From: Desulfobulbus sp.
GTDB taxonomy: Bacteria > Desulfobacterota > Desulfobulbia > Desulfobulbales > Desulfobulbaceae
Reading direction: 5' to 3'
Assembly: GCA_028684915.1 (NCBI GenBank)
Contig: JAQUEZ010000004.1
Span: 1-64,000, forward strand
DNA length: 64,000 nucleotides
A program made the translations under genes and the position numbers. The notes under the pieces were generated by a model, which saw only the letters and a list, made by a program, of their open reading frames with translations, was not told the origin of the DNA and ran no database searches. Below, piece by piece: positions 41,608 through 51,104 of the stretch (within the stretch, counting starts at the first letter, position 1; every line of letters begins with the position of its first letter).

Positions 41608-42270
41608 ATGGCTCAGTATACAGGTGTAGTACGGATCATCGATTGCGGGCGGATGAATTTTCTTCAGAGCCTCGCTCTGCAGGAGGAGCTCGTCACCAGG
41701 ATCGCCGCCGACGAGGATCTTGAAACCTTGCTTTTGGTCGAGCATCCCGCTGTCTATACCATGGGGCGTGGCGGGTTGCCTGCCAATATTCGCGATTCGA
41801 CAATCCATGTCGAGCGGATTAGCCGGGGAGGGGACATCACCTGGCACGGCCCGGGGCAACTGGTTGGTTATCCACTCATCAATCTCGCTCACCGGGGACG
41901 GGATCTGCATCGCTGGATGCATTTTCTTGAAACTGTGCTCTTGGACATCCTTTCGGCCTTTGCCGTTTGCGGTCATCGAGTCAGGGGGGCAAGAGGGGTG
42001 TGGACCCGGAGCGGTAAAATTGGCTTTGTTGGCGTTGGTGTCCGGCGCTGGATTACCATGCACGGTTTCAGCCTTAATGTCTGTCCGGACCTTAGCGCTT
42101 TCTATAAAATCAATCCCTGTGGATATGTCGACTGCCCGATAACGACCATGACTATGGAATCAGGGGTTCCGATATCATTGCACGAGGTCAAGCGGTACAT
42201 GGCCCGGCATTTTGCTCCCATGTTGCATGATTGCATGCCACCTGTTGCCTTTATTGAGGGGAATGCATAG
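41608..42270 (+). CDS. lipB: octanoyl-ACP:protein transferase
   Basis: A 220-residue enzyme that moves octanoyl from ACP to lipoyl domains. Key parts: GRGG (residues about 51-54), RGGDITWHGPGQLVGYP, the conserved Lys in RSGKIGFVGVGVRRWITMHGF, and Cys in INPCG. LipA, which then inserts sulfur, is not in the window. ATG 41608 is preferred to TTG 41599. It ends the acsA-acoABC-ACP-lipB operon. Confidence 0.9.
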   Translation: MAQYTGVVRIIDCGRMNFLQSLALQEELVTRIAADEDLETLLLVEHPAVYTMGRGGLPANIRDSTIHVERISRGGDITWHGPGQLVGYPLINLAHRGRDLHRWMHFLETVLLDILSAFAVCGHRVRGARGVWTRSGKIGFVGVGVRRWITMHGFSLNVCPDLSAFYKINPCGYVDCPITTMTMESGVPISLHEVKRYMARHFAPMLHDCMPPVAFIEGNA

Positions 42271-42423
42271 GTGGAATAGGTATTTTTTATGAAATAATCC
42301 CATCTTTTCAATATATTGCCAATATCCTACAGTAAGGGCAAACATATTGCTGGTTCCTATGTACAGGGAGGAAAAAAGTAGAGGTCATTCGATCAAAGGC
42401 TGCATATACCAAAGGGAGAAACC

Positions 42424-42879
42424 ATGCTTGAAATTATGAAGATTGTTGTCCCAGTGGATTTTCATAAACACACCGATGCCTTGGCACAGTTTGCCGTTGA
42501 TGTTGCCGGCAAGCTGGGTGCTACGCTGATTTTTCTTCATGTCGTCGACAATTTTACTCTTACCACCGGTTTTGGCGATTCCGTGCCCGAATCCTACATA
42601 CCCTGGGAGAACGAGTTGATCGCGAGTGCTCAAACCAAGATAGATAACCTGGTCGACAAATATCAGAGCGCCTGTCCCGGATGCACTGGAAAGGTTTTCG
42701 CTGGCGATATTGTTGACTGCATTGTCGAGTATGCCAAAAAGGAAAACTGTGTCGGGCTCATAGTCATGGGGACCCATGGCGCAAGGGGAATTGAAAAAAT
42801 TCTCCTTGGGAGTGTTGCCCAGCGGGTGTTGCAACGGGCGCAATGTCCCATTCTCGTTTTTAACCCCTATAGAAATTAA
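42424..42879 (+). CDS. uspA: universal stress protein
   Basis: A 151-residue single-domain Usp. The nucleotide-binding C-terminal motif GTHGARGIEKILLGSVAQRVLQ is complete (G-2x-G-9x-G-S). First strand KIVVPVDFHKHTD is typical. GGGAG sits just before ATG 42424. It precedes the Hsp20 gene on the same strand by 105 bases; the pair looks like a stress cluster. Confidence 0.9.
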   Translation: MLEIMKIVVPVDFHKHTDALAQFAVDVAGKLGATLIFLHVVDNFTLTTGFGDSVPESYIPWENELIASAQTKIDNLVDKYQSACPGCTGKVFAGDIVDCIVEYAKKENCVGLIVMGTHGARGIEKILLGSVAQRVLQRAQCPILVFNPYRN

Positions 42880-42984
42880 CAAAGGCAACAGGGGGATATG
42901 GGGGCCACCATGTTGCCGCCTGCAGGTTGTTCTGGCGCATTAGATCGTAATTAGACCAAACAGACGAGAGAAGGAGGATTTGAA

Positions 42985-43518
42985 ATGACTGAAGTGAAAA
43001 AAAAAGAGAGTAATGTCCCTACAGCAAAAATGCCCATGCCGACATCGTCACCGGAGCGCTTTGATCTCTTTCCACAGTCCCGATTTATACAGGAAATGGA
43101 CCGGCTCTTTGATGAATATATGCCACACCGGTGGTGGCATCAATTGCGTTTCGGTTGGCCGGGGCAAGGAATGGAACATTTGAAGCCTTTTGAAGGCAAG
43201 AGCCCCAGTGTCGATGTTATTGACAGGGACGGCGATTTGTTAGTCAAGGCCGAGTTGCCGGGGGTGGATAAAAAAGATATCTCGTTGACTATTGCCGACA
43301 ATGTGCTGACCCTGGAAGCGAAAATCGAAAAAGAAGAAAAAGAAGAAAAAGAGCAATATTATCGAAGAGAAATCTCCCGTGGCGCGTTCAAACGCGTCAT
43401 CCAATTACCTACTGCTGTCAAGGAAGAAGAAGCAAAGGCTTCTTTTAAAAATGGCATCCTTGAGTTGATTCTGCCGAAGGTGGAAAAAACAAAACGTGCC
43501 ACTATTGAAGTGAAATAG
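42985..43518 (+). CDS. small heat-shock protein (Hsp20/alpha-crystallin)
   Basis: A 177-residue chaperone. The alpha-crystallin domain occupies about 70-177 with KAELPGVDKKDISLTI, a Glu/Lys-rich loop, and the GILELILPK end. The N-terminal Trp-rich part (HRWWHQLRFGWPG) helps oligomerisation. GAAGGAGG upstream of ATG 42985. It ends in TAG. It prevents aggregation of unfolded proteins without ATP. Confidence 0.93.
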   Translation: MTEVKKKESNVPTAKMPMPTSSPERFDLFPQSRFIQEMDRLFDEYMPHRWWHQLRFGWPGQGMEHLKPFEGKSPSVDVIDRDGDLLVKAELPGVDKKDISLTIADNVLTLEAKIEKEEKEEKEQYYRREISRGAFKRVIQLPTAVKEEEAKASFKNGILELILPKVEKTKRATIEVK

Positions 43519-43660
43519 GGGCCGCATAACCGGCGGCGGGTGGAAATGCGTTTTGGGGGATCGCATGCGGGGCGTATTGCAGGAAGAGTTCATTCCATGG
43601 TGTCTCCCCCCCGTCGCCGTTGATGTCCCCGCAGGCATTTAAAAGGTATGTCGACAGAAC

Positions 43661-44149
43661 GTGCTCAAAAAAAATACGGATGATCCGCGATGGCAACGCA
43701 TCGATGCAGCTCTGCGAATCTTTGATTCCAGGCCTGATGCACTTATTGAAGTGCTGCATGTCGCCCAGGAAAACTTTGGCTATCTCGACAAGGCAACGCT
43801 CAGTGCCATTGCGATCAAACTCCAGTTGCCGCCAGCCAAGGTGTTCGGGGTCGCCACCTTCTACAATCATTTTCAACTGCAACCGCCCGGTCTGCACACC
43901 CTTGCGGTCTGTACCGGGACGGCATGCCACCTGAAAGGGAATGCTCAGCTCCTGGAATGGGTGAAGGAGGGGTACGGAATACGTCCGGGAGAAACAACGC
44001 CTGATAATCGTCTTTCCCTGGTGGAGGTCCGCTGTGTCGGTGCCTGTGCGCGAGCCCCGGTTTTTCTCACCGACGACATCGTTCTCGGGAAAAAATCGTT
44101 TGAAGACGCGATTTCCATAATTGCGAGGTGGGTGGGGGATGAATCGTGA
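43661..44149 (+). CDS. hoxE: NAD-reducing hydrogenase diaphorase subunit HoxE
   Basis: A 162-residue [2Fe-2S] protein of the NuoE family. Cluster ligands are CTGTACH and CVGACARAP. ATFYNHFQLQPPG is a NuoE hallmark. GTG 43661 is the start. First of hoxEFUYH; overlaps HoxF by 11 bases. In group 3d hydrogenases HoxE links the diaphorase to the hydrogenase module. Confidence 0.9.
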   Translation: MLKKNTDDPRWQRIDAALRIFDSRPDALIEVLHVAQENFGYLDKATLSAIAIKLQLPPAKVFGVATFYNHFQLQPPGLHTLAVCTGTACHLKGNAQLLEWVKEGYGIRPGETTPDNRLSLVEVRCVGACARAPVFLTDDIVLGKKSFEDAISIIARWVGDES

Positions 44150-45761
44150 AGAGTTGGTTTCCATTGCTGCGGAACATAGGGCATACCTGGATGGTTTCAG
44201 CCACCATGTGCTCGTTTGTGCCGGGCTGGGCTGCCCGGACAACGAAAGACTTCTTTCAGCCTTTCGTCGGATTGTTGCTGAACGGCAGCTGGAGAAGCAA
44301 GTTCTGGTGCGTAAGGCAGGTTGTATGGGATTATGCGCCTTGGGGCCATTGGTTCTGGTGCAGCCAGAAGAGGTACTCTACCAGCATGTGCAGCCTGACG
44401 ACGCAGAAGAGATCATTACCGCTTTGGGAAAAGAACCCCTGCAGCGACTCCTCATTCCGCAAGATCTGCCGTTTTTTTCCCGTCAGTACAAAAACGTTTT
44501 GGCCTTATCCGGGCGAATCGACCCGGAGAGTATAGGGGATTATCTGGCTTCAGACGGATATAATGCCTTGTTGACTGTTCTTACCACCATGCAGCCCGCT
44601 GATATCATTGATTACATCAAGAAGAGCGGATTGCGTGGTCGAGGCGGAGCTGGCTATCCGACCGGAGAAAAATGGAGCTCGGTGGCACAGGCATCCGGAA
44701 CGGAAAAATATCTGATCTGCAATGGCGATGAGGGCGATCCCGGTGCCTTTATGGACCGCTCGATTCTGGAAAGTACCCCTCATGCGGTTCTGGAAGGCAT
44801 GGTCATCGCAGCCTATGCGGTAGGCGTTCGTCAGGGGTGCCTGTATATTCGTGCCGAATACCCCCTTGCGGTCAAGCGCATACGCAAAGCCTTGGTCGAT
44901 GCCGAACACCACCAATTGCTCGGGTCTCATATCTGCGGTACGGACTTTGATTTTTTCCTTGATGTTCGTCTTGGTGCGGGCGCCTTTGTCTGCGGTGAAG
45001 AAACGGCTTTGATCGCTTCGGTCGAGGGCTGCCGGGGAATTCCCCGGACTCGTCCTCCCTATCCGGCAGTGAAGGGGGTGTGGGGATATCCCACGCTTAT
45101 CAATAATGTGGAGACCTATGCCAATGTGGCGCCGATCATCCGTAAAGGACCAGATTGGTTTTCTTCTTTGGGGACGGAGAAATCCAAGGGGACCAAGGTT
45201 TTTGCGCTCGCGGGGAAGGTTTGCCATGCGGGGCTAATTGAAGTTCCCATGGGCACGACCCTGCGAGAGATCATATTTGATATAGGAGGGGGCGTTGCTC
45301 AGGGGCACGTTTGTAAGGCCGCGCAAACAGGTGGCCCGTCAGGGGGCTGTATTCCTGAGCAATATTTCGACACCCCGGTCAGTTATGAAAGTTTGCGTGC
45401 GCTCGGATCGATCATGGGCTCCGGGGGCATGATTGTGATCGATGAAACGTCGAATATAGTCGATGTCGTGACCTATTTCATGGAGTTCTGCAAGGAGGAG
45501 TCCTGCGGGCAATGTGCTCCCTGCCGGTGTGGAACGGTGCAAATGCACCGTTTGCTCACCCGATTTCAACAACGGTGCGCCACTGCCGCCGATCTTTCTC
45601 TGCTGGAAGAACTCTGCGACTTGGTCAAAGAAACCAGTCTCTGCGGCTTGGGTCGATCTGCGCCCAATCCCGTACTGAGTTCGCTCCGTTATTTTCGTCA
45701 GGAATATCTTGATTGCCTGAGTGCTTCTGGGGCGGTAAGGGCTGGTTGTTATGAAGGCTGA
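44139..45761 (+). CDS. hoxF: NAD-reducing hydrogenase diaphorase subunit HoxF
   Basis: A 540-residue NuoF-like flavoprotein. An N-terminal thioredoxin-like [2Fe-2S] region has CAGLGCPD and CMGLCALGP. The FMN/NAD part has RGRGGAGYPTGEKW and CNGDEGDPGAFMDRS. The [4Fe-4S] ligands are ESCGQCAPCRCG plus a later Cys in SLCGLGRSAP. This is the site where NAD(P)+ is reduced. ATG 44139 follows a G-rich site; overlaps HoxU by 11 bases. Confidence 0.93.
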   Translation: MNREELVSIAAEHRAYLDGFSHHVLVCAGLGCPDNERLLSAFRRIVAERQLEKQVLVRKAGCMGLCALGPLVLVQPEEVLYQHVQPDDAEEIITALGKEPLQRLLIPQDLPFFSRQYKNVLALSGRIDPESIGDYLASDGYNALLTVLTTMQPADIIDYIKKSGLRGRGGAGYPTGEKWSSVAQASGTEKYLICNGDEGDPGAFMDRSILESTPHAVLEGMVIAAYAVGVRQGCLYIRAEYPLAVKRIRKALVDAEHHQLLGSHICGTDFDFFLDVRLGAGAFVCGEETALIASVEGCRGIPRTRPPYPAVKGVWGYPTLINNVETYANVAPIIRKGPDWFSSLGTEKSKGTKVFALAGKVCHAGLIEVPMGTTLREIIFDIGGGVAQGHVCKAAQTGGPSGGCIPEQYFDTPVSYESLRALGSIMGSGGMIVIDETSNIVDVVTYFMEFCKEESCGQCAPCRCGTVQMHRLLTRFQQRCATAADLSLLEELCDLVKETSLCGLGRSAPNPVLSSLRYFRQEYLDCLSASGAVRAGCYEG

Positions 45762-46467
45762 ACAGCTCACACTGACGATTGACGGCCGCCAGGTCAGTGG
45801 TACGGCGACACAGACAATCCTCCAGGTGGCCCAGGCATGTGCGATTACCATTCCCACGCTGTGTTTTTACGAAGGGCTCTCTGCCGTTGGTTCCTGCCGT
45901 CTGTGCATGGTCGAGATTGAGGGTGATGCGAAATTGTATCCTGCCTGTACAACTTTAATCGCACAAGGGATGGTGGTGACAACCCAATCAGCGCGTTTGT
46001 CAGCATATCGGAGCAAAATAGTCCAGTTGCTCTTTGCCGAACGGAACCATGTCTGCGCAGTCTGTATTGCCAATGACCATTGCGAATTGCAGGATTTGGC
46101 CCGCTCCTTCAAGATCGATCATCTGCGCTATGATTCATTGTATCCGGAACTGCACATTGATGCTTCGCACAGTCGTTTTGTCTTGGACCATAATCGCTGC
46201 GTACTCTGCACCCGCTGCGTGCGGGTGTGTCGGGAAATAGAAGGGGCGTACACTCTGGATATTAAAAATCGTGGCGTGCGAAGTCAGGTAATAATGGACC
46301 TGGACGATCTTTGGGGGATGTCCGACACCTGTACAGGGTGCGGAAAATGCATCCAGGTCTGCCCGACAGGTGCCTTGTCTGAACGAGGCAAAAGCAGGGC
46401 CGAGACGAGGAAACAACGAAATTTTCTTCCGCGCCTGCAAAAAATCAGAAAGGAAGAACAGCGATGA
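45751..46467 (+). CDS. hoxU: NAD-reducing hydrogenase diaphorase subunit HoxU
   Basis: A 238-residue NuoG-N-like subunit. [2Fe-2S] ligands in GSCRLCMVE and CTT; the Cys/His [4Fe-4S] site is CAVCIANDHCELQ; two further clusters are CVLCTRCVRVC and CTGCGKCIQVCPTGAL. It passes electrons from HoxHY to HoxF. The basic tail after residue 215 is not conserved. Overlaps hoxY by four bases. Confidence 0.93.
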   Translation: MKAEQLTLTIDGRQVSGTATQTILQVAQACAITIPTLCFYEGLSAVGSCRLCMVEIEGDAKLYPACTTLIAQGMVVTTQSARLSAYRSKIVQLLFAERNHVCAVCIANDHCELQDLARSFKIDHLRYDSLYPELHIDASHSRFVLDHNRCVLCTRCVRVCREIEGAYTLDIKNRGVRSQVIMDLDDLWGMSDTCTGCGKCIQVCPTGALSERGKSRAETRKQRNFLPRLQKIRKEEQR

Positions 46468-46973
46468 GTCGGCTGCGTCTGGCAACGCTGTGGCTGGATG
46501 GGTGCTCCGGCTGTCATATGTCCCTGCTGGATACGGATGAGTGGCTTCTTGTGCTCACCGCGCAGTGCGATCTGGTATTCAGTCCCTTCGTCGATACCAG
46601 GCAGTTTCCGGAGCAGGTGGACATCGTCTGCGTTGAAGGGGCGGTTTCGACCGATGAGGATGCCGCCTTGTTGAGGAATGTTCGCCAGAAAAGTGCAGTA
46701 TTGATTGCCATGGGGGACTGCGCGGTTCATGGCAATGTTCCGGCAATGCGCAATCCTCAAGGAGCCCGGCATATGCTCCGGACAGTGTATCTGGAACGGG
46801 AGGCTATGCATCCGCAGATTCCTCAAACTGACCTGCCAGTATTGCATGAAAAAGCGCTGCCACTGCACCGTTTTGTCCACGTTGATTTTTTTATTCCGGG
46901 GTGTCCGCCGTCAGCGCAAACACTGAGCACATGTTTGGGAAGATTTTTAACAGGTTCTGTCGGCCTCCCATGA
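46464..46973 (+). CDS. hoxY: [NiFe] hydrogenase small subunit HoxY
   Basis: A 169-residue small subunit carrying the proximal [4Fe-4S] cluster. Ligands in DGCSGCHMS, the Cys of MGDCAVHGN, and FIPGCPPS. The length fits HoxY (no signal peptide, soluble). It is 121 bases before hoxH, an unusually long gap for this operon; see findings. Confidence 0.92.
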   Translation: MSRLRLATLWLDGCSGCHMSLLDTDEWLLVLTAQCDLVFSPFVDTRQFPEQVDIVCVEGAVSTDEDAALLRNVRQKSAVLIAMGDCAVHGNVPAMRNPQGARHMLRTVYLEREAMHPQIPQTDLPVLHEKALPLHRFVHVDFFIPGCPPSAQTLSTCLGRFLTGSVGLP

Positions 46974-47094
46974 CCGAGACTTGATTCGCTTCCTGGTGGC
47001 ACCGAATACCAAAGTTTTTGCTCAGATCGTTTGTAAAAACTGCAAACAGTGAGCTGGATAATACATCAGGATCATTGCGGGCCAGGAGTGTATC

Positions 47095-48513
47095 ATGCCA
47101 CAGATAGCGATAAACCCGGTCAAGCGTATTGAGGGGCATGCGACCATCCGTCTGTTTCTCGACAATGCGGGGAAGGTCGAGAATGCGCGCTTTCAGGTCA
47201 ACCAAATACGGGGGTTTGAGCAGTTTGTTATTGGTCGGCCTTTTTATGAAATGCCTGATATTACCGCACGCATCTGCGGTATCTGCCCCGTGAGTCATGC
47301 CCTGGCTTCGGCCAAGGCATGTGATCAGATCCTTGCGCTCCACATTCCCCAAACGGCCATCGTCCTGCGTAGTCTTCTCAATCTGGCGCAACTTATTCAA
47401 TCACATGCGCTGAGCTATTTTTTTCTTTCTGCTCCCGATTTGTTGCTCGGTCTGGATACTCCACCTGAAGAACGAAATTTAATAAGTCTGGCAAAAGTTG
47501 ATCACCAATTCTCCCGTGATGGGATTCGCCTGCGGCAGTTTGGGCAGCAGATTATAGAGCGCCTGGCTGGCCGCAGAATCCATCCATCCTGGGTGGTTCC
47601 CGGTGGGGTGAAATCGCCACTTGGCAGTGTGCACCGTGATGCTATTCTTGCTGATATTCCTGAGATTAAAAGACTTTATTGTAATCATCTTGATCGGTTG
47701 AAATCCATACTGGAACACCATCAAGAGCAGATACGTTTTTTTGCTCATTTTCCCAGTTTGTTTCTCGGGCTGGTCAACACGAGTGGAGAGCTGGACCATT
47801 ATCAGGGGCACATTCGCATCATCGATTCAGAGGGGAGTACCCTTGCTTCTGGAATTGCGCTGCAGGAGTACCCTCAGCTCATTGGAGAAGCAATAGAGCC
47901 CTGGACCTATCTGAAATTTCCGTACTATCGACCATTGGGCTATCCCGATGGTATGTATCGGGTTGGTCCTCTAGCCCGGCTGAATCTCATATCTCGCTGC
48001 GGAACCGAGCTTGCAGACCGTGAGCTGGTCATATACCGTCAACTGGCCACAAGACCAATCCTCAGTAATTATTACTCGCATTATGCACGGCTTCTTGAAT
48101 CTCTCTATGCTGTTGAAAAAATAGAGCAACTGCTCGCAGATCCTAATCTGCTTCATCATCGGGTGAGAAGTACTGGCGGGGTGAATAACCTGGAAGGTAT
48201 TGGGGGAATCGAGGCGCCTCGCGGGACATTAATCCATCATTACCGTGTCAATGAGGACGGGTTGATTGAGTCGTGCAATTTGATTATTGCCACCGGGCAT
48301 AATAATTTGGCCATGCAAAAGGGGGTGCTTCAGGTTGCTCAACAGTATCTATCCGACACTTTGTTTCAAGAAGGAGCGCTTAACCGTATTGAAGCGGTTG
48401 TTCGAACTTTTGACCCTTGTCTTTCCTGTTCGACCCACACGGTGGATACAAAATCCCACAGCTTTGAATGGGTTGGTGCTAACGGGGTGATCGTTGCACA
48501 CGTGTTCCGTTAG
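47095..48513 (+). CDS. hoxH: [NiFe] hydrogenase large subunit HoxH
   Basis: A 472-residue catalytic subunit. The NiFe ligands are in RICGICPVSHAL (N-terminal) and FDPCLSCSTHTV (C-terminal), with a cleavable tail ending HVFR. Hydrogen uptake or production at NAD(P)H potential is expected by analogy with group 3d enzymes. No maturation peptidase (hoxW) or hyp gene is in the window. ATG 47095 lacks a strong ribosome site. Confidence 0.94.
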   Translation: MPQIAINPVKRIEGHATIRLFLDNAGKVENARFQVNQIRGFEQFVIGRPFYEMPDITARICGICPVSHALASAKACDQILALHIPQTAIVLRSLLNLAQLIQSHALSYFFLSAPDLLLGLDTPPEERNLISLAKVDHQFSRDGIRLRQFGQQIIERLAGRRIHPSWVVPGGVKSPLGSVHRDAILADIPEIKRLYCNHLDRLKSILEHHQEQIRFFAHFPSLFLGLVNTSGELDHYQGHIRIIDSEGSTLASGIALQEYPQLIGEAIEPWTYLKFPYYRPLGYPDGMYRVGPLARLNLISRCGTELADRELVIYRQLATRPILSNYYSHYARLLESLYAVEKIEQLLADPNLLHHRVRSTGGVNNLEGIGGIEAPRGTLIHHYRVNEDGLIESCNLIIATGHNNLAMQKGVLQVAQQYLSDTLFQEGALNRIEAVVRTFDPCLSCSTHTVDTKSHSFEWVGANGVIVAHVFR

Positions 48514-48526
48514 TTTTCATTTAGTG

Positions 48527-48551
48527 TGATGGACTTTTTACGAGTCCATCA
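48527..48551. repeat. terminal palindrome of family A after hoxH
   Basis: TGATGGACT and AGTCCATCA with a 7-base loop lie 14 bases after the hoxH stop. The hairpin could help end the hox transcript. Confidence 0.6.
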
Positions 48552-48631
48552 GCTTTTAGGAATGAATTGTCTTGAGGGCTCAAAAAATCTGCGGGATTCT
48601 GGGTTTAGCCCGTATCAAATCTACATTGGGG

Positions 48632-48660
48632 TATCTTGAATATTTGCTTTTTCTGACAAA
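48632..48660. repeat. left end of a diverged family C copy
   Basis: GGGGTATCTTGAATATTTGC followed by TTTTTCT matches the left end of the family C elements. A matching right end is not evident. Confidence 0.5.
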
Positions 48661-49460
48661 CTTGGTGCCCTTTTAAAGATTTTATCATCGAAATATTAGC
48701 TGTATAACTACGGTGAAGTTGTTGTCGATCCTTGATCAGTCCAGCAAGTAATATCCGTCAGGCAGGGAGAACTACTCCATATGTGTAAGCAGCCCCATGC
48801 GTAGCAATGCCGGCAGGCTAAGGAGAGGGGGGCAATAACTTTACGCATGCGTTTTTGGTCCGACGAAGATTTTGCTGTAGCGACAGCTGGTTAATCCGTT
48901 CAAATGCCCTGCCCGATAGAGTCCGACAAGAGAATATACATTGATAATTAGTGCTCGAACGAAAACTTATTTTCTCAAGTTATCTTTCTAGAATTATATT
49001 GAAAAACTAAAATTTTAAAAAATGAAGATTTTTTGATTGGAGTACCACAAAACAGTGCTTTGCTATAGTATCACCTTAATTTTCTGAAAGATGACTTAAG
49101 CCACTTGGTCACCGCAAGAATCTTCATATTGAAACCGATGGGCATCTTGCTATTTGTTCGTTTCTTTTTCAGTTTTCGTTCAGTCACTAATTAATATGGT
49201 TCATTGCTGTTTCACAGCAGCTATTGCCTGTGACCGCGTTTCCTTCATTTGTGGGTCGCGATGGTAAGGCTTTGATTTGTTGTTCTTTGTTTTCTTCCAG
49301 GCACTAACTGCCTACCTTGTTTTCCTGGGATTTATAAATTCCGCATGCTGTATTCGCTAGAATCTGCTACCACTGCAGTGCGCTTCTCCACTTTGGAGGG
49401 AAGCGGAACTTCTTCCAGAAAAACACTGTCCCCCCCAAAAAAAATAAAATCTTCCACAGT

Positions 49461-49490
49461 CCTCTTGAATTAAGAGGAGGAACCCACATG
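49461..49490 (+). promoter_or_regulatory. hairpin overlapping a Shine-Dalgarno sequence
   Basis: CCTCTT (49461-49466) pairs with AAGAGG (49472-49477), directly overlapping the AGAGGAGG ribosome site before ATG 49488. It could limit translation; it is short (6 bp). Confidence 0.4.
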
Positions 49491-51020
49491 AAAATCCTCA
49501 GTGTATTGTTTGTTTTCTGTTCCTGTTCCCTGGCCTGGGCCGGCATCCCGGCTACACCGGTGATGACCTTGTATCGGTTTAACGGCCCCTCCGATATGCC
49601 CTACTATTCGGTGGAGAGTATCGGGAAGAACGGACCCGGACACCCAGTTGGTACGCTTGCCCAGGGGACTTCGGTCATTCCCTGTGTGGTGGTGAAAAAT
49701 GGCTTGCCCCTGACCAGCGGTGACGGCGTACCCTATGTGGGCTTTGAAGTGGTGGTCGATGCGCGCAAGGCCTCATCAGCAGACACAGCCAAATATCGGC
49801 AAACGGTTGAGGCGCGGCGGTCGATGCAGGTTGAGAATAACCAGTGCGGGCCGGGAACTCGCTTTGTGCTTGATGTACGCAGCCTTTATTCCATGGCCAA
49901 ACCACCACTTTTTGATCCCCCGCAGCAAGCGGCCGAGGGTGGCCAGGCTCGCCTCGCCCAGGGGATGTTGGATCAGATTGTGCGCAGTTTCCATAACTCC
50001 GCCGCCTGCAGTGGGGTCAACCGCCAGTTGATGGGGCGTAGGGGACGTTTGGAGCGGGCTTGGGACAGTTTTATCCAAAAGCAGCAAGGGCGCTGGTCGC
50101 TAGCAACTCTGCAGCGGGCTAAACATCTGGACTACACCATGCGTACCGCCCTGTTCGAGGGGCACCTGGAACGTGGCTGCAACGCTTACGGTGCGTGCGA
50201 ACGTAACATCATTGCCCTGTCGATTCGCAATCGAGGTCTTGAGTCGTGCGCTTCGCGTCTGGGCTGCAGTGGTTCCGGGGATTTCCAGGGGGTTTCGTCC
50301 AAGGTTTCCCAGTACAACATCTGGGATGAATACCTGACCCAAATCTCCGGGCTGACCTCCTGCTATCTACGTGACGATCTCGCCACCACCGGAGGGGTAA
50401 CCGGTACCTCTTATCGCAAGCTCCAGGCCATGTATGCCCAGAGCCTGGGCGATGTTCAGCGGATTCTTTTCGGCAACGATCGTGATTTGAGTGCTGTATT
50501 TCCAGGGAACACTCTTGATGAACTGAAAAGTTTACGCCACTACTACCATGCTCCAGCCATGGGCAAGTGTTTCCCCCAACACGACCGGGTCGAATACATG
50601 TCCGGTGCGGTGGCCCGGCGCGGCCACGATTTTGCGCTGATTGCCAACGCCCGCATCCAGGTGGGCGAAAAGCGGGGCGATGGCTATCTGTTCAAGAGCT
50701 TTGTTGTGCATGAGAATGAACGCGGCGACCAGATCCGGGTGGTCGACGACTATCCCGGCTTTATCGTTGATGCGCGCAGGGTCTCTCTTTCCGGGGAATC
50801 AGCCCGTTGTCGTCCCTATGGTATTCCTGGCGGCTGCCGCTTTAGCGAAACCGGGCGCTATCGGAAAACGCCAACCTGGGTCAATTCAGGGAAACCGCTG
50901 GAGATAAAATGTCGCATCGCTGACCAGGGCGGGCAATGTCAAGGGCCGGTCAAAGTGCAACAGGTCCGGGTGGGCGGAGTCTGCGATACCCAAATGCGGC
51001 CATTCGGCGGGATTGAATAG
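49488..51020 (+). CDS. secreted Cys-rich protein of unknown function
   Basis: A 510-residue exported protein. Residues 1-18 form a signal peptide (ends SLAWAG). The mature chain has 14 Cys, an even number that suggests disulfides, and a basic central part. GDGVPYVGFEVVVDA and RGHDFALIANARIQVGEK look like beta-rich segments. No catalytic motif is recognised. It is convergent with the beta-lactamase-like gene, 85 bases apart. Confidence 0.7.
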   Translation: MKILSVLFVFCSCSLAWAGIPATPVMTLYRFNGPSDMPYYSVESIGKNGPGHPVGTLAQGTSVIPCVVVKNGLPLTSGDGVPYVGFEVVVDARKASSADTAKYRQTVEARRSMQVENNQCGPGTRFVLDVRSLYSMAKPPLFDPPQQAAEGGQARLAQGMLDQIVRSFHNSAACSGVNRQLMGRRGRLERAWDSFIQKQQGRWSLATLQRAKHLDYTMRTALFEGHLERGCNAYGACERNIIALSIRNRGLESCASRLGCSGSGDFQGVSSKVSQYNIWDEYLTQISGLTSCYLRDDLATTGGVTGTSYRKLQAMYAQSLGDVQRILFGNDRDLSAVFPGNTLDELKSLRHYYHAPAMGKCFPQHDRVEYMSGAVARRGHDFALIANARIQVGEKRGDGYLFKSFVVHENERGDQIRVVDDYPGFIVDARRVSLSGESARCRPYGIPGGCRFSETGRYRKTPTWVNSGKPLEIKCRIADQGGQCQGPVKVQQVRVGGVCDTQMRPFGGIE

Positions 51021-51104
51021 GGGGCCAAAAGAGGCTGGAAAAGAGCACAGGCGGAGAGGACGATACAGGGGGCGAGTTGACTCTTTCCCCCTTTTGTTTT
51101 TCTA

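Larger units (their letters stand above)
48514..49487. other. long gene-free region downstream of hoxH
   Basis: About 970 bases, mostly AT-rich. It holds a family A palindrome (48527-48551), the left end of a family C copy (about 48632), an inverted pair CATGCGTA (48796-48803)/TACGCATG (48842-48849) followed by a T run, a G-C rich hairpin near 49380-49405 and poly-C/poly-A runs near 49430-49445. No protein gene is supported. Confidence 0.55.
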
